64,000 nucleotides of DNA from Maribacter algarum (ex Zhang et al. 2020) (GTDB lineage: Bacteria; Bacteroidota; Bacteroidia; Flavobacteriales; Flavobacteriaceae): assembly GCF_005885635.1 (NCBI RefSeq), contig NZ_VATY01000002.1, positions 620,001 through 684,000 on the forward strand, read 5' to 3'. The position numbers and the translations under genes were made by a program. The notes beneath the pieces were generated by a model, which did no database searches, was not told the DNA's origin, and saw nothing but the letters and a program-made list of their open reading frames with translations. Below, one piece after another: positions 29,878 through 38,846 of this stretch. Each line of letters opens with the position of its first letter. Positions within the stretch are counted from its first letter, which is position 1.

Positions 29878-31686
29878 TTATTTGTTTTCCTGAATTTTCT
29901 TCAGCATTTCCGTGGCATTGTTATTTTCAGGATTGAGCTTCAGGGATTTATTGTAATTTTCAACCGCCAAGTCCATTTGCCCCATTTTCATACAAGCCTC
30001 TGCATAACTGTCGTATACATTAAAACTATTGGGATAGAGCATCATGTTTACTTTCAAAATATCATGTGCTATCTTCATTTTATCATTGCCTAAAAATCGA
30101 TATCCTAGCCCATTCAGATTATTTTCATTAACGGTAGGGTCTTTATCATCTTCCTTCAATAGTGCTTGATAGGCTTCTAGGGCTTGATTAAAATTACCTT
30201 CTACTAGTAATTCAATCGGCATTTTTATATCATCATCCATTCTAGCGAATGTTGAAAGTACAGTTCCATTATTGGCGTCACGGATTAAAAGGTCCATTTT
30301 ACTTTCGGAATTTGGTTTAAACTGAAAGAGTCGTTCGCTATCCCTTCTAACATAAGTACTATCTGAAATTTGGACTATTTCGGTTGGTTCTTCGCCTAGT
30401 TCTTTGCCAAGGAGTTGATTATTTTCTTGATATACCTCTATCAATCTATTACCACCAATGCGGTACCTGCCACTAACTTCATCTGTAGCGGATATACCAT
30501 CTTCTAATTTCTTATATACTGGCACATAATCATCCCATTTATAGGCAAGAGCCACAGAACGAATCAGTTCTGAGATAAAGGGTGGGTGATTGGAATTGGT
30601 TAAAACAATCACGCCATAACCTTTGTCCTTGTGTGCTAACATCTCGCTAGAAAAGCCCTCATTCCATCCGCCATGTTCAAAGTATATTTCATCTTTCTTT
30701 TTATTAATAAAAATTCCTAGTCCAATGAATTCTTCTATAAATGGGGTTAGCATTTCTGAGGTCATATCTTCGGATAGCCCTTTTACACTCTGACCTTTCA
30801 GCGTTTCTTGAATGTTGATGACAAACTTCGCAAGACCCTCAGCATTTGTCCATAAACCCGCCGGAGCCATTTCAGGATAAGTATGCCTTTTACCTTTGGT
30901 CATCGTTCCATCTGGTAGATAACCCGTTGCAGCAAAAGCTAATTGTTCACTTGTTAGCGGCTGATTATAGGTGCTGTTGTCCATTCCTAGGGGTTGTAAC
31001 ACTAGGTCGTTCATGAGCTCTGGGAAGGTTTTACCCTCCACATCTATCATCATTTGCTGTACGATATTATAGCCGCCGCCAGAGTATCGAAAACTTTCTT
31101 CAGGCACTTTATCTACTATACTAGGTCCGGAGTTAGCGGGAGGTGTTCCGTTTAAAACTTGAACCAGGGTTGGTACTGGTAAATCAGGACTATAGCCTAA
31201 AAACCCATGGACTGTTACTCCTGCCGTATGACTGAGAAGATTTTTTATGGTAACCTTCTTTTCTTCGGTAAATTCATTGTCCGGCAATTTCCAGGATTCC
31301 AAATAGGTATTAATGTCTTCTTCCAAAGCCACCTTTTTTTGTTCAACAAGCGTCAATGCTCCATAAGCAGTTACAGGCTTGCTAATTGAGGCAGCTTGAA
31401 AAAGTGTTTTTTCTGTAACAGGTAATTTACTCTCTCTATCCATTACACCATAAGCTTTCGTCCATTCAATTTTACCATTATGGATTATGGCGATACTCAC
31501 ACCAGGAACGCCATAATGTTCCATACGTTCTTCAATGGACCAGGTTGAATCGCCTTCGATGTATATCGGAGTTGTAAGACCTGTTTCTACCTTTTTAATC
31601 ATATCGGCCGTGGCATCGACCTTAGGAGCTTCTGTACATGATTGAATAAGGATTATGACTAATAGCGTAAAAAGATAATTTTTCAT
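29878..31686 (-). CDS. Lipoprotein beta-lactamase-fold hydrolase with C-terminal TPR cap
   Basis: About 602 aa from the ATG at 31686, chosen because MKNYLFTLLVIILIQSC is a clear lipoprotein signal. The serine hydrolase motifs are intact: SxxK as S-I-S-K in QAASISKPVTA, YSGGGY, and HGGWNEGF. After a linker domain (~residues 390-500) the last ~110 residues are TPR-like (YPNSFNVYDSYAEACMKMG .. SLKLNPENNNA). The same tail is found on an unrelated esterase at 38847. The substrate is unknown; it probably acts in the periplasm or at the outer membrane. Confidence 0.88.
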   Translation of the reverse strand: MKNYLFTLLVIILIQSCTEAPKVDATADMIKKVETGLTTPIYIEGDSTWSIEERMEHYGVPGVSIAIIHNGKIEWTKAYGVMDRESKLPVTEKTLFQAASISKPVTAYGALTLVEQKKVALEEDINTYLESWKLPDNEFTEEKKVTIKNLLSHTAGVTVHGFLGYSPDLPVPTLVQVLNGTPPANSGPSIVDKVPEESFRYSGGGYNIVQQMMIDVEGKTFPELMNDLVLQPLGMDNSTYNQPLTSEQLAFAATGYLPDGTMTKGKRHTYPEMAPAGLWTNAEGLAKFVINIQETLKGQSVKGLSEDMTSEMLTPFIEEFIGLGIFINKKKDEIYFEHGGWNEGFSSEMLAHKDKGYGVIVLTNSNHPPFISELIRSVALAYKWDDYVPVYKKLEDGISATDEVSGRYRIGGNRLIEVYQENNQLLGKELGEEPTEIVQISDSTYVRRDSERLFQFKPNSESKMDLLIRDANNGTVLSTFARMDDDIKMPIELLVEGNFNQALEAYQALLKEDDKDPTVNENNLNGLGYRFLGNDKMKIAHDILKVNMMLYPNSFNVYDSYAEACMKMGQMDLAVENYNKSLKLNPENNNATEMLKKIQENK

Positions 31687-31823
31687 TGTAGTGATTTTTT
31701 GATTGATGATTGCACTTATTCGCCAGCTGGCGCCTTTATAAAGATACGCAGACCATTGAATATAACCCACAGGTTCGTATTAAATGTGGTTTTGTAAAAA
31801 TGATGAAAGTTATTATTAGACTT

Positions 31824-33248
31824 CTACTTCCTATAATCCAAGGCGGGTTTTCTGTCTCCTAGCAAAGCTTCATATTTAAAATCGGCACCTCTTCTTTCAT
31901 TGAACTCGGCTTTAATGGCATCCAATAGTTTTGGGGATTTGTAAATGTCAATAGCAGTCAAGGCCATCGTCTTTGCTGCTACTAACATTCCTTTGGAACC
32001 TATAGATGTACCGCCGGCGGCTACCGCTTGCCAACTGTGAGGTGGAGTTCCCGGAACCCAGGTAGAAGCTCGTACTGCTGCCAAAGGTGCATTCCAACTC
32101 ACATCGCCTGTGTCAGCGGAGGCTTTCCCATAGGTGAATTTCATATCCTGCACGATGTTTGCACTTTCAAGCGGTTTCATCACTTTCAAGGTCTTTTGGA
32201 TCTCTTGTGCAAATTTTAGTTCTTCGGAATCATAATTCACGCCGCCCACTAGAGTCATGTTGCCGTGCATTAAGGTGGCTAGGGCTTCGTTGGGCAATCG
32301 GTCATAGGTGCCTCCGATAATCTCATAGCTCATAGTCGTTTCTGTACCAATGGCTGCACCTTCGGCTGCTTTGACGACTCGATTCCAAACTGCTTTGACT
32401 TCGTCTCTATTGGCATGACGGACAATATAATATACCTCCGCTTCCGCGGGAACAATATTTGGGGCATCGCCACCTTTGGTAATAGCATAATGTATGCGTG
32501 TAGATTCGGTGGTATGTTCTCTCAACATATTTACGAGGTCATTCATACCTTCAACGCCATCGAGTGCGGAACGGCCCAACTCCGGTGCTGCAGCAGCATG
32601 TGATGAATTTCCCTTAAATCGAAACTTTCCCGATATGGTTGCCAAGTTCGTACCGGGGTTGGAGGTATTGGAATCACCAGGATGCCAAGAAACAATCGCA
32701 TCAATATCATCAAAGAGTCCGGCACGCACCATATATACTTTACCAGAACCTCCTTCTTCGGCCGGAGTGCCATAAAATCGAATCGTTCCTGATTTTCCAT
32801 AACTTTTTAGCCAATCTTTTACTGCTATAGCTGCGGCCATAGACCCTGTTCCGAAGAGGTGGTGACCGCAAGCTTGACCTGGAGCTCCTGCAACTCTTGC
32901 CTTTTGATTAGGCTCTGCCGATTGTGACATTCCCGGTAAGGCATCATATTCTCCTAATATTCCAAGTACAGGACTTCCAGAACCATAAGTAGCGGTAAAG
33001 GCCGTTGGTATTCCGGCTACTCCTTTCTCAATAGTAAAGCCTTCTTTTTTCAATTCGTTTTGCAAAATGGCAGCACTTTTTTCTTCTAGGTATCCCAATT
33101 CAGGATTCTCCCAAAGCTCTTGGGCGATAGCGGAATATTGCCCGGTTTTGGCATCGATGCCACTGATTACTTTTTGCTTGTCTTTTTGGGCAAAGAACAG
33201 CCCAGTGTTCAACGCTAACAATAGCGTAAATAGCAGTTGCTTTTTCAT
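31824..33248 (-). CDS. Secreted M20-family amidohydrolase (AbgB/p-aminobenzoyl-glutamate hydrolase-like)
   Basis: A 474-aa metallopeptidase with a signal peptide (LLALNTGLFFAQ). Metal-site and catalytic segments are visible: ILGEYDALPGM, GQACGHHLFGTG, GTPAEEGGSGKVYMV and the dimerisation-domain GNSSHAAAAPELGRSALDG. AbgB-type proteins hydrolyse acyl-amino acids or p-aminobenzoyl-glutamate; here the signal peptide implies a periplasmic substrate. A small SnoaL gene lies 31 bases upstream, so the two may be cotranscribed. Confidence 0.9.
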   Translation of the reverse strand: MKKQLLFTLLLALNTGLFFAQKDKQKVISGIDAKTGQYSAIAQELWENPELGYLEEKSAAILQNELKKEGFTIEKGVAGIPTAFTATYGSGSPVLGILGEYDALPGMSQSAEPNQKARVAGAPGQACGHHLFGTGSMAAAIAVKDWLKSYGKSGTIRFYGTPAEEGGSGKVYMVRAGLFDDIDAIVSWHPGDSNTSNPGTNLATISGKFRFKGNSSHAAAAPELGRSALDGVEGMNDLVNMLREHTTESTRIHYAITKGGDAPNIVPAEAEVYYIVRHANRDEVKAVWNRVVKAAEGAAIGTETTMSYEIIGGTYDRLPNEALATLMHGNMTLVGGVNYDSEELKFAQEIQKTLKVMKPLESANIVQDMKFTYGKASADTGDVSWNAPLAAVRASTWVPGTPPHSWQAVAAGGTSIGSKGMLVAAKTMALTAIDIYKSPKLLDAIKAEFNERRGADFKYEALLGDRKPALDYRK

Positions 33249-33279
33249 ATTTGATATATGGGTTGGTTATTTATACGTA

Positions 33280-33663
33280 TTAATACATGGTATTTCCATT
33301 GGCAGATTCTTTGGGAATGAGTTGCATGGCATCCCAGTGCTCTACTATTTTTCCGTTTTCATCAAATCTGAAAAAGTCCATCGTTACGTATTCTTCGTCC
33401 CCAGGCCATTTTTGATGGGTGTGGAGTGCTACCAAGTTATCTTCTGCAATAGCTCGAACGAATTCAATGCTTTTATCTTGATATTCCTTTGACATTCTTT
33501 CGAAGTACGCTATGAATGGTTCAGGTCCATCACCAACTAACGGATTATGTTGAATGTACTCAGCACCAACATAAAGCTCTACGGCTTTTCGAGGATTACC
33601 GTCATATGCCATTTTGTAGAACTCGATGGCGTTCTTTTTATTCTCTTCTAAATTCTGACTCAT
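33280..33663 (-). CDS. SnoaL-like (NTF2-fold) protein
   Basis: 127 aa from the ATG at 33663 (MSQNLEENKKN). The NTF2/SnoaL pattern is clear: AIEFYKMAYDGNPRKAVELYVGAEYIQHNPLVGDG, then VALHTHQKWPGD and FFRFDENGKIVEHWDAMQ. Such proteins are often called predicted SnoaL-like aldol-condensation or ester cyclase-type proteins, usually without a known substrate. Its start lies 7 bases from the DinB gene stop, suggesting an operon. Confidence 0.85.
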   Translation of the reverse strand: MSQNLEENKKNAIEFYKMAYDGNPRKAVELYVGAEYIQHNPLVGDGPEPFIAYFERMSKEYQDKSIEFVRAIAEDNLVALHTHQKWPGDEEYVTMDFFRFDENGKIVEHWDAMQLIPKESANGNTMY

Positions 33664-33670
33664 TTTTCTT

Positions 33671-34174
33671 CTAATTTTCCAATATATATTTTTCTTTAAG
33701 GATAGCCATATGATGCCTTTCATGACCAATAATCGATTTAAGAAAGTCCTCGAGGGTAATCTCATGAGTTCTTGCCATGCCTTTGATGTTTAGCTGTTTA
33801 TCGGACAATGTATCGATGAAACTTATGGATGCTTTTCTGACATTCGAAAAGTCGGCAATTAATTGTTCCGTACTCAAGGCATTAAACTTGGCATTTCTTA
33901 CTAATGAATTCTGATCATAACCCCATAGTTCAACAGTTTCCTTCCTGCTAAGACGAAAAGCCCGAAACATCTTTATCTTTTCATGGTCCGTTATATGACC
34001 AATGACTTCTTTGATAGTCCATTTATTTGGAGCATAACGGTAGTTTCCTTTTTTCTCATCAATTGAATGCAGCAGGGTAAAGGTCGAAGAAGAAGCAGAA
34101 AAAAGGGCGTCTAAACTAGCGTCATTAGCCAAACTGTAATAGTAAGGAAATCCGTCCTCAGGTTTGTATTCCAT
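33671..34174 (-). CDS. DinB family protein (putative metal-dependent)
   Basis: 167 aa, a DinB-type four-helix bundle. Metal-ligand histidines are visible in GHITDHEK and in GHERHHMAILKE near the C-terminus. These proteins are often thiol transferases or hydrolases dependent on a metal or bacillithiol, but no substrate can be assigned here. It is followed 7 bases later by the SnoaL gene and preceded by the DUF1428 gene on the same strand. Confidence 0.85.
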   Translation of the reverse strand: MEYKPEDGFPYYYSLANDASLDALFSASSSTFTLLHSIDEKKGNYRYAPNKWTIKEVIGHITDHEKIKMFRAFRLSRKETVELWGYDQNSLVRNAKFNALSTEQLIADFSNVRKASISFIDTLSDKQLNIKGMARTHEITLEDFLKSIIGHERHHMAILKEKYILEN

Positions 34175-34216
34175 AATTCTTAAATCTTATCCTGTTTGAT
34201 ATCAACCATAATTAGC

Positions 34217-34600
34217 CTAACTAATGCTCGACTGAACCAAAGGTTTGAATCCCCCATAAACCATACGCGCGGCGTCAAAGACCATTCTAGAGGGATTGGT
34301 CAAGGGAGCAATTAAATCGGTCATTCTTGGGTCGTTGACAACACGTTCATTTGCCAAGTCCCGCATCTCCTTGGAATCAAACACCACCCAACCAAATACA
34401 ACGACTTCGTCTTCTTTTGCATCTACGACTTCACTGAAAGAACGTGTACCTTCCAATTTTAAATCCTCACCCACATATTCGAAGTAGGCGAGAGCACCAT
34501 GTTCCTTCCAAATTTCCGCTACGGTTTCAGCCACTTTTCTATATTCGTCAAGGTTATTTTTAGGAATGGGAAGAACGAATCCGTCTATGTAGTCTGCCAT
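34217..34600 (-). CDS. DUF1428 family protein
   Basis: 127 aa. Typical DUF1428 segments are YIDGFVLPIPKNNLDEYRKVAE, EDEVVVFGWVVFDSKEMRDLANERV and the ending DAARMVYGGFKPLV. It is predicted to be a cytosolic dimeric alpha/beta-barrel protein of unknown function. It is part of a same-strand run with the DinB and SnoaL genes. Confidence 0.88.
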   Translation of the reverse strand: MADYIDGFVLPIPKNNLDEYRKVAETVAEIWKEHGALAYFEYVGEDLKLEGTRSFSEVVDAKEDEVVVFGWVVFDSKEMRDLANERVVNDPRMTDLIAPLTNPSRMVFDAARMVYGGFKPLVQSSIS

Positions 34601-34679
34601 ATTTTTAAATTTAAATGAAACTGATTTTCTGCAATTAATTACTAAAAAATTGGATACAATACCATGCTGTTTTTATTGA

Positions 34680-35168
34680 TTAATCACCCACTGGGATTAC
34701 CGCAATTAAATCAACTTCCAGTTGGGCGGTGGCTTCGTATAATCTACTTACCTGTACCCAAGTAGCTGCTGGATAATCGCCTTTATAAAACTCTTTTCTC
34801 GCCTCATTGTATTTTTTCATTGCTTCTATGTCCGTCGTATAGAGGGTTTCTTTCACCACGTCTTTCGCGCTTGCTCCAAATGAATTCAAACATTCTTCCA
34901 AAGTGTTATATAATCTGGTTATGCCATCAGGACTTAAATCGTCTGAGGGTACACCTGAGATATAGATGGTATTGCCAGCCTTAACAACTTGTGCATATCC
35001 CGCATTCTTATTCTGTTTATCGGGATTGTCCCAGTGCCATTTTTCTTTGGCAATTACAATCTTTTCAGATTCGCTTTTCATTTCCCGTTTTGAGTCGGTA
35101 TCGTTTTTACAACTATGATTTGCCAATAACATCAAAAAAAGACAAAAAAATAGCAGGTTTTTTTTCAT
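34680..35168 (-). CDS. RidA family lipoprotein
   Basis: 162 aa with a lipobox (LLANHSC, Cys20). The body is a RidA/YjgF domain (AGYAQVVKAGNTIYISG .. NSFGASAKDVVKETLYTTD .. PAATWVQVSRLYEATAQLEVDLIAVI). The RidA deaminase arginine is replaced or shifted (the usual PAR-type segment reads WVQVSRLYE). Export as a lipoprotein is unusual for cytosolic imine deaminases and is known mainly from Bacteroidota. It may bind rather than deaminate small molecules. Confidence 0.85.
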   Translation of the reverse strand: MKKNLLFFCLFLMLLANHSCKNDTDSKREMKSESEKIVIAKEKWHWDNPDKQNKNAGYAQVVKAGNTIYISGVPSDDLSPDGITRLYNTLEECLNSFGASAKDVVKETLYTTDIEAMKKYNEARKEFYKGDYPAATWVQVSRLYEATAQLEVDLIAVIPVGD

Positions 35169-35203
35169 AGTAGCGATATTGTTCTGAAGTGCACCTTGAC
35201 AAT

Positions 35204-35231
35204 TGTACTTCGTAACAAGTTACTATATTTT
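35204..35231 (+). promoter_or_regulatory. Promoter-like motif embedded in a half-copy of the cassette repeat
   Basis: GTAACAAGTTACTATATTTT (35213-35231) matches the ACAAGTTACT half of the array repeats near 45621 almost exactly. On the plus strand, TTG at 35204 and TATATTTT at 35224 are 17 bases apart, close to the Bacteroidota TTG/TAnnTTTG promoter, and point at the small ORF at 35247. The G-rich hairpin half of the repeat is absent. Confidence 0.4.
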
Positions 35232-35246
35232 TCGTATCTTAGAAAT

Positions 35247-35393
35247 ATGGACTTACCAAAAGAATTTTTTGATATCACTATTGCAATCGGTCTTGTTGCT
35301 ATAGGTTTGGCTATAGTCGCTTACCTAACTAGAAATAGTAGGAATTTCAGAAGCAGTAGAAACAGAAAAGCAAGGAAACAGCATCATTTTTAA
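35247..35393 (+). CDS. Possible small single-pass membrane protein
   Basis: 48 codons from the ATG at 35247: MDLPKEFFDITIAIGLVAIG, a TM helix (AIGLVAIGLAIVAYL), then a very basic tail rich in Arg, Asn and Lys. The basic tail after a single TM helix fits an inner-membrane small protein. A promoter-like motif is well placed upstream. There is no homologue that I recognise, so it may still be a chance ORF. Confidence 0.35.
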   Translation: MDLPKEFFDITIAIGLVAIGLAIVAYLTRNSRNFRSSRNRKARKQHHF

Positions 35394-35438
35394 GCGGCTA
35401 AATCTACAGACGAAAACCAGCAGGGAAATAGCTTTTCA

Positions 35439-37190
35439 TTATTTGTATGGCACGTAATTCGACCATTCCCAAGGCGTAAATTTATCTGCAATACTATACT
35501 CCAAAAGTTCTTTATAGATACTTTCACCATTGTCGGAATTGGTCATGATTAAGATTCCTTTACCTGTTTCTGGGAATAGAATTGAATAATGTTGAAATCC
35601 GTCTCCGTGCCCACCTTTGGAAACTGCTTTTCCGTATGGTGTTTTCAAATAGACCCATCCCAACCCATAACTTAGATTGATGGCATCGTATTTATTCGTG
35701 GTTAATTTAGCATCGGGACCGAAATTCTTTACCGATTTAATTCGAATCTGCGGACTAAAGATTTCGTCATAAGATTCTTTGGTAAGAAGTTTTTGGTTGA
35801 GAACCCCCGTTAAAAATTTAATATAATCACTGGCCGTGGTTTCCAAAGTACTTCCACCTCTGGGTTCATTATCGGTATCTTTGTGATAGGTTTTCCCGGC
35901 CTTGGTATGTCCGAAAGCAAAATCATTTTGAAACCTTGATTGCCATTCGTATGAGGAGTTCTTCATTTGCAGGGGTTTAAAAATAATTTCCTGAGCAAGT
36001 TCTTCCAATCCTTTTCCAGTTATCTTTTCGAGAACCACTTGTAGATAAACAAACCCTTCACCGCTGTAGCTATATTTTGTTCCTGGAATATCATGGACTT
36101 TCAATTTTTTGTCCGGTTCAATAAATCTCCAGTTGGCAAACCCAGAAGTATGAGCCAAACACATTCTTGCCGTTATCTTATGGTATAGACTATCTTGTTT
36201 TAGGTCTGAATAATCATCATGCCAGCGTGTTTGTGGGGCGTACTCATACATTTTTTTTGGTAAGTACGATTCGAGAGGCGTATCCAAATCAATGATGTTA
36301 TCCTCCACCAATTTCATGACCAGTATGCTGAATACCGCTTTACTAAGTGAAGCCCCATAAATATTTGTTGAATCGGTGAAAACCAATTTTTTCGTAAAAT
36401 CTTTATAACCGCTGATATTTTGATATACAGGTTGATTAGAATTGAATACAGCAACTGCCATTCCTTGTACATTGGCGGCCTTTGTTAATTGTTTGATTTT
36501 TTCAGTCAACGAATCCTTTGAAACCATACTGCCGTCTAGTCGCTCTATGGTTTGTACTTCATTCGCAGAACAACTAAAAATCAATAAGAAGACAACTAAA
36601 AGACTGGCTTGCGAAGCCCTATTTGACTTCGCGCTTAAAAAAGGTATGGCCAATGGGTAATAGCATTTATCTTTTTGAATCACATAAACGATATTGAAGA
36701 TTACGATGGCGACGCAAATAGGTACCGTCAGAATGAAAATAAAGAAGCCCCATTTCTCAATGGTCACCAAGCATATAAAAGATGCAATGGCAAGGAGCAA
36801 GGCTGTAATTTGAAAGTTAATTACTTTAACACCATGCTTATTATAAATGGGATTATCATCTCTTTTATGAATCCAAAGAAAAAGGGGAATCAGTACATTG
36901 CAAGGAGGTAGAAAAAGTCCTAAAATAGGGGTTGCATGTAGCAGGAGTAGCCATTTTTTCTTGATGGTTTCTTCCTTCGGGTTATTTAGGGGGAGTAATT
37001 GGTCAACCTCAATATCCAAGGCAACTGCTAGTAATTTTATAGTGTTTAGGTGTGGGTTGGCAACTTCTTCATTTTCTATCCGCTGTATGGTACGAACAGT
37101 GACGTTGGTTTCATGGGATAGCTTTTCTTGTGAAAAGCCTTTCAGTTTTCTATGATAAATTAGTCTTTCGGCAAGTGATTGATTGTCCAC
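35439..37190 (-). CDS. XRE HTH / DUF4870-like membrane / beta-lactamase-domain fusion
   Basis: A 583-aa protein in one uninterrupted frame. Residues 5-60 are an XRE-type HTH (RKLKGFSQEKLSHETNVTVRTIQRIEN). Residues ~75-175 hold four hydrophobic segments like those of HTH-DUF4870 proteins. Residues ~195-207 (SLLVVFLLIFSC) look like a further TM or lipobox. From ~225 a beta-lactamase-fold serine hydrolase follows with complete motifs: SxxK (S271-L-S-K), YSYSGEGF and GGHGDGF. The layout suggests a cytosolic DNA-binding head and a periplasmic beta-lactamase-like head, a BlaR1-like idea with a different output. It could also be an in-frame fusion of two separate genes. Confidence 0.85.
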   Translation of the reverse strand: MDNQSLAERLIYHRKLKGFSQEKLSHETNVTVRTIQRIENEEVANPHLNTIKLLAVALDIEVDQLLPLNNPKEETIKKKWLLLLHATPILGLFLPPCNVLIPLFLWIHKRDDNPIYNKHGVKVINFQITALLLAIASFICLVTIEKWGFFIFILTVPICVAIVIFNIVYVIQKDKCYYPLAIPFLSAKSNRASQASLLVVFLLIFSCSANEVQTIERLDGSMVSKDSLTEKIKQLTKAANVQGMAVAVFNSNQPVYQNISGYKDFTKKLVFTDSTNIYGASLSKAVFSILVMKLVEDNIIDLDTPLESYLPKKMYEYAPQTRWHDDYSDLKQDSLYHKITARMCLAHTSGFANWRFIEPDKKLKVHDIPGTKYSYSGEGFVYLQVVLEKITGKGLEELAQEIIFKPLQMKNSSYEWQSRFQNDFAFGHTKAGKTYHKDTDNEPRGGSTLETTASDYIKFLTGVLNQKLLTKESYDEIFSPQIRIKSVKNFGPDAKLTTNKYDAINLSYGLGWVYLKTPYGKAVSKGGHGDGFQHYSILFPETGKGILIMTNSDNGESIYKELLEYSIADKFTPWEWSNYVPYK

Positions 37191-37246
37191 GGATTTCGTT
37201 TTTTATGTTTGAAACAAATGTATCCAATACCGCCTTCTTTTTACAC

Positions 37247-37305
37247 GACATTTAGATGTCATGTTACTGTCATTGTCAATAAATCAAGTGTTTACAGTCA
37301 ATAAA
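37247..37305 (-). promoter_or_regulatory. Candidate operator region upstream of the HTH fusion gene
   Basis: A perfect inverted repeat GACAT-TTAG-ATGTC (37247-37260) lies 57 bases upstream of the fusion-gene ATG. Two direct copies of GTCAATAAA (37275 and 37297) lie 22 bases apart, two helical turns. An XRE-type regulator that controls its own gene could bind these, but this is inference. Confidence 0.4.
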
Positions 37306-37324
37306 AGAGCTCTAGAGCCACTCC

Positions 37325-37427
37325 CACGTGGATATAGTTTTGGGCATAGGTTTTTGTTCAGACTATGCTACTATGTATGGCATTAGCAAGATGCCGTCGC
37401 CAGCTAGGGTCTAAGTTGCTGGTGAAA
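37325..37427 (-). repeat. Cassette-array repeat, copy 1 (divergent subtype)
   Basis: It begins with CACGTGGATATAGTTTTGGG, shared with copy 5 at 42719, and continues with a small GCATTAGCAAGATGC hairpin to the stop codon of the SRPBCC gene. The GTAGCGGGG end is not conserved here. Confidence 0.5.
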
Positions 37428-37970
37428 CTAGTTTTCAACAGCAGAATAATTCTTTGAATTTTCTTCAATGGTTTTCTTAAGACTAGTAAGATTTGTTTCT
37501 TCTTGCGTTTTGAGAGCACTTGACATCAGAGCCATCATAGATTTTGAGACCATCCCATTTCCGATGGCCTTAGTACTTGAACTAATTTTTGTTTTTCCAT
37601 CAACGGACTTCATGGCGAGTGTATAATCCATATCCATAAAGTCTGATGTAAATGTCATCGATACAGATTCGTCAGGTACGATTTCGGTAATAGTTTCTCG
37701 AATGGTCATCTCCTGCCCATCAGTAATAAAATATACATCTGATACCGCACCTACGGTATTGGGTGTACCACTTACATGTTCAAATTTTTGAAATCCTTCT
37801 AACCACTGCGATAGTTTTTCTTCATCTTGGCTAACCGCCCAAGATTCAGCTAATGGCTTGTCGACTAGTATTTCGCATTCATAAGACTGTTCTGATTTGA
37901 TGACCCCTAAAAGGAAAAACCCGATAACCAAAATGGCTACAATGCCAAGGATGTATTTTAAAATTTTCAT
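37428..37970 (-). CDS. Membrane-anchored SRPBCC family protein
   Basis: 180 aa. An N-terminal TM anchor (YILGIVAILVIGFFLLGVI) is followed by an SRPBCC/START-like domain (CEILVDKPLAESWAVSQDEEKLSQWLEGFQKFEHVSGTPNTVGAVSDVYF .. EIVPDESVSMTFTSDFMDMDYTLAMKSVDGKTKIS). SRPBCC domains bind hydrophobic ligands; the ligand here is unknown. It is the last gene in the direction of the cassette-like array, between repeat copies 1 and 2. Confidence 0.8.
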   Translation of the reverse strand: MKILKYILGIVAILVIGFFLLGVIKSEQSYECEILVDKPLAESWAVSQDEEKLSQWLEGFQKFEHVSGTPNTVGAVSDVYFITDGQEMTIRETITEIVPDESVSMTFTSDFMDMDYTLAMKSVDGKTKISSSTKAIGNGMVSKSMMALMSSALKTQEETNLTSLKKTIEENSKNYSAVEN

Positions 37971-38064
37971 AAGTATAATCTTATAGGTTGTTGATCTTGC
38001 TGTTTCGATTCAAATGTAGGGGCTACTGTATTAAAATAACCACCTGCTAGATTCAATGGATTGA

Positions 38065-38160
38065 ATAGCAACAAGTTACTAAATTTATCGAATAGTTGTG
38101 AGTAGCAAACTATGGATAGCTGTTTTTTGGTCACACGTCAAGTACTGGCGTAAGCGGGGG
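38065..38160 (-). repeat. Cassette-array repeat, copy 2
   Basis: It starts ATAGCAACAAGTTACTAAATTT and ends GGCGTAAGCGGGGG, with AGTAGCAAACTATGG in the middle. The G-rich end is 11 bases from the stop codon of the DUF6090 gene, and the other end leads towards the start of the SRPBCC gene. Confidence 0.75.
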
Positions 38161-38171
38161 ACTCTCTTTTT

Positions 38172-38723
38172 TTAATCAGAATTGATTGTAGCTTCGTTTT
38201 TTAATATTGCTTCGATTTCAGCTTGCAGTTCTTTCTCGGCATTAACGATATCCATAATGGTCATCATCAACATTTCTTTCTTTATACTATCCGTATTTTC
38301 GATGTTTTGAAGTAAAAAATCCATTTGTCTTTCTAGTCTCATATTCAGATTTTCTTTTCTTTCCTGAATATCAGCTAAAGCTGATAGTTTCTCGTAGGCC
38401 ACCAGTTCAATCTTGGAATTGGCAATAGCATTCCACGAATTGGTTTTTATACTTGGTCCATGAACTCCATTAGATTTTGTAATGATATTGTAGATTGAAA
38501 CTTCTTCATCGTTCAAATACCTTTGTATGCTATCAACAGATGTCAGTTGCTTTGGGATTACTCGCGCTATATCTGCAAGGCTTTCTTCCAATTCCTTTTC
38601 GATGGATGAAAATATTTGATTCAGATACGCCCTATCTTTTCTATCCTGATTCCAATTATTGATAAATAAGGCAATCAAAATTCCAATGATTACCGATATA
38701 ATTTCCCTAATAAATTGCTTCAT
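38172..38723 (-). CDS. DUF6090-like membrane-anchored protein
   Basis: 183 aa. The N-terminus EIISVIIGILIALFINNWNQDRKDRAYL is the hallmark of the Bacteroidota DUF6090-type proteins: one TM helix, then a long helical, probably coiled-coil region (residues ~35-180, rich in E, K, L and I). Function unknown. It is flanked by two repeat copies (2 and 3) of the cassette-like array. Confidence 0.8.
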   Translation of the reverse strand: MKQFIREIISVIIGILIALFINNWNQDRKDRAYLNQIFSSIEKELEESLADIARVIPKQLTSVDSIQRYLNDEEVSIYNIITKSNGVHGPSIKTNSWNAIANSKIELVAYEKLSALADIQERKENLNMRLERQMDFLLQNIENTDSIKKEMLMMTIMDIVNAEKELQAEIEAILKNEATINSD

Positions 38724-38785
38724 TCCTTAGTTTGTGTTGGGTTTTAGTCTGCTTCCAAGATAGTATATATTTTTCATGCTGACCA

Positions 38786-38838
38786 ATGGCGCTAGTTGCT
38801 CTTGTCCACCTTTTTTATTGGAAACTAGCAGTGGCGAG
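38786..38838 (-). repeat. Cassette-array repeat, copy 3 (degenerate)
   Basis: GCTAGTT (38791) and AACTAGC (38823) form the hairpin arms around a longer loop, followed by AGTGGCGAGGA near the stop of the esterase gene at 38847. The ACAAGTTACT half is not recognisable. Confidence 0.5.
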
Positions 38839-38846
38839 GACTTGTT

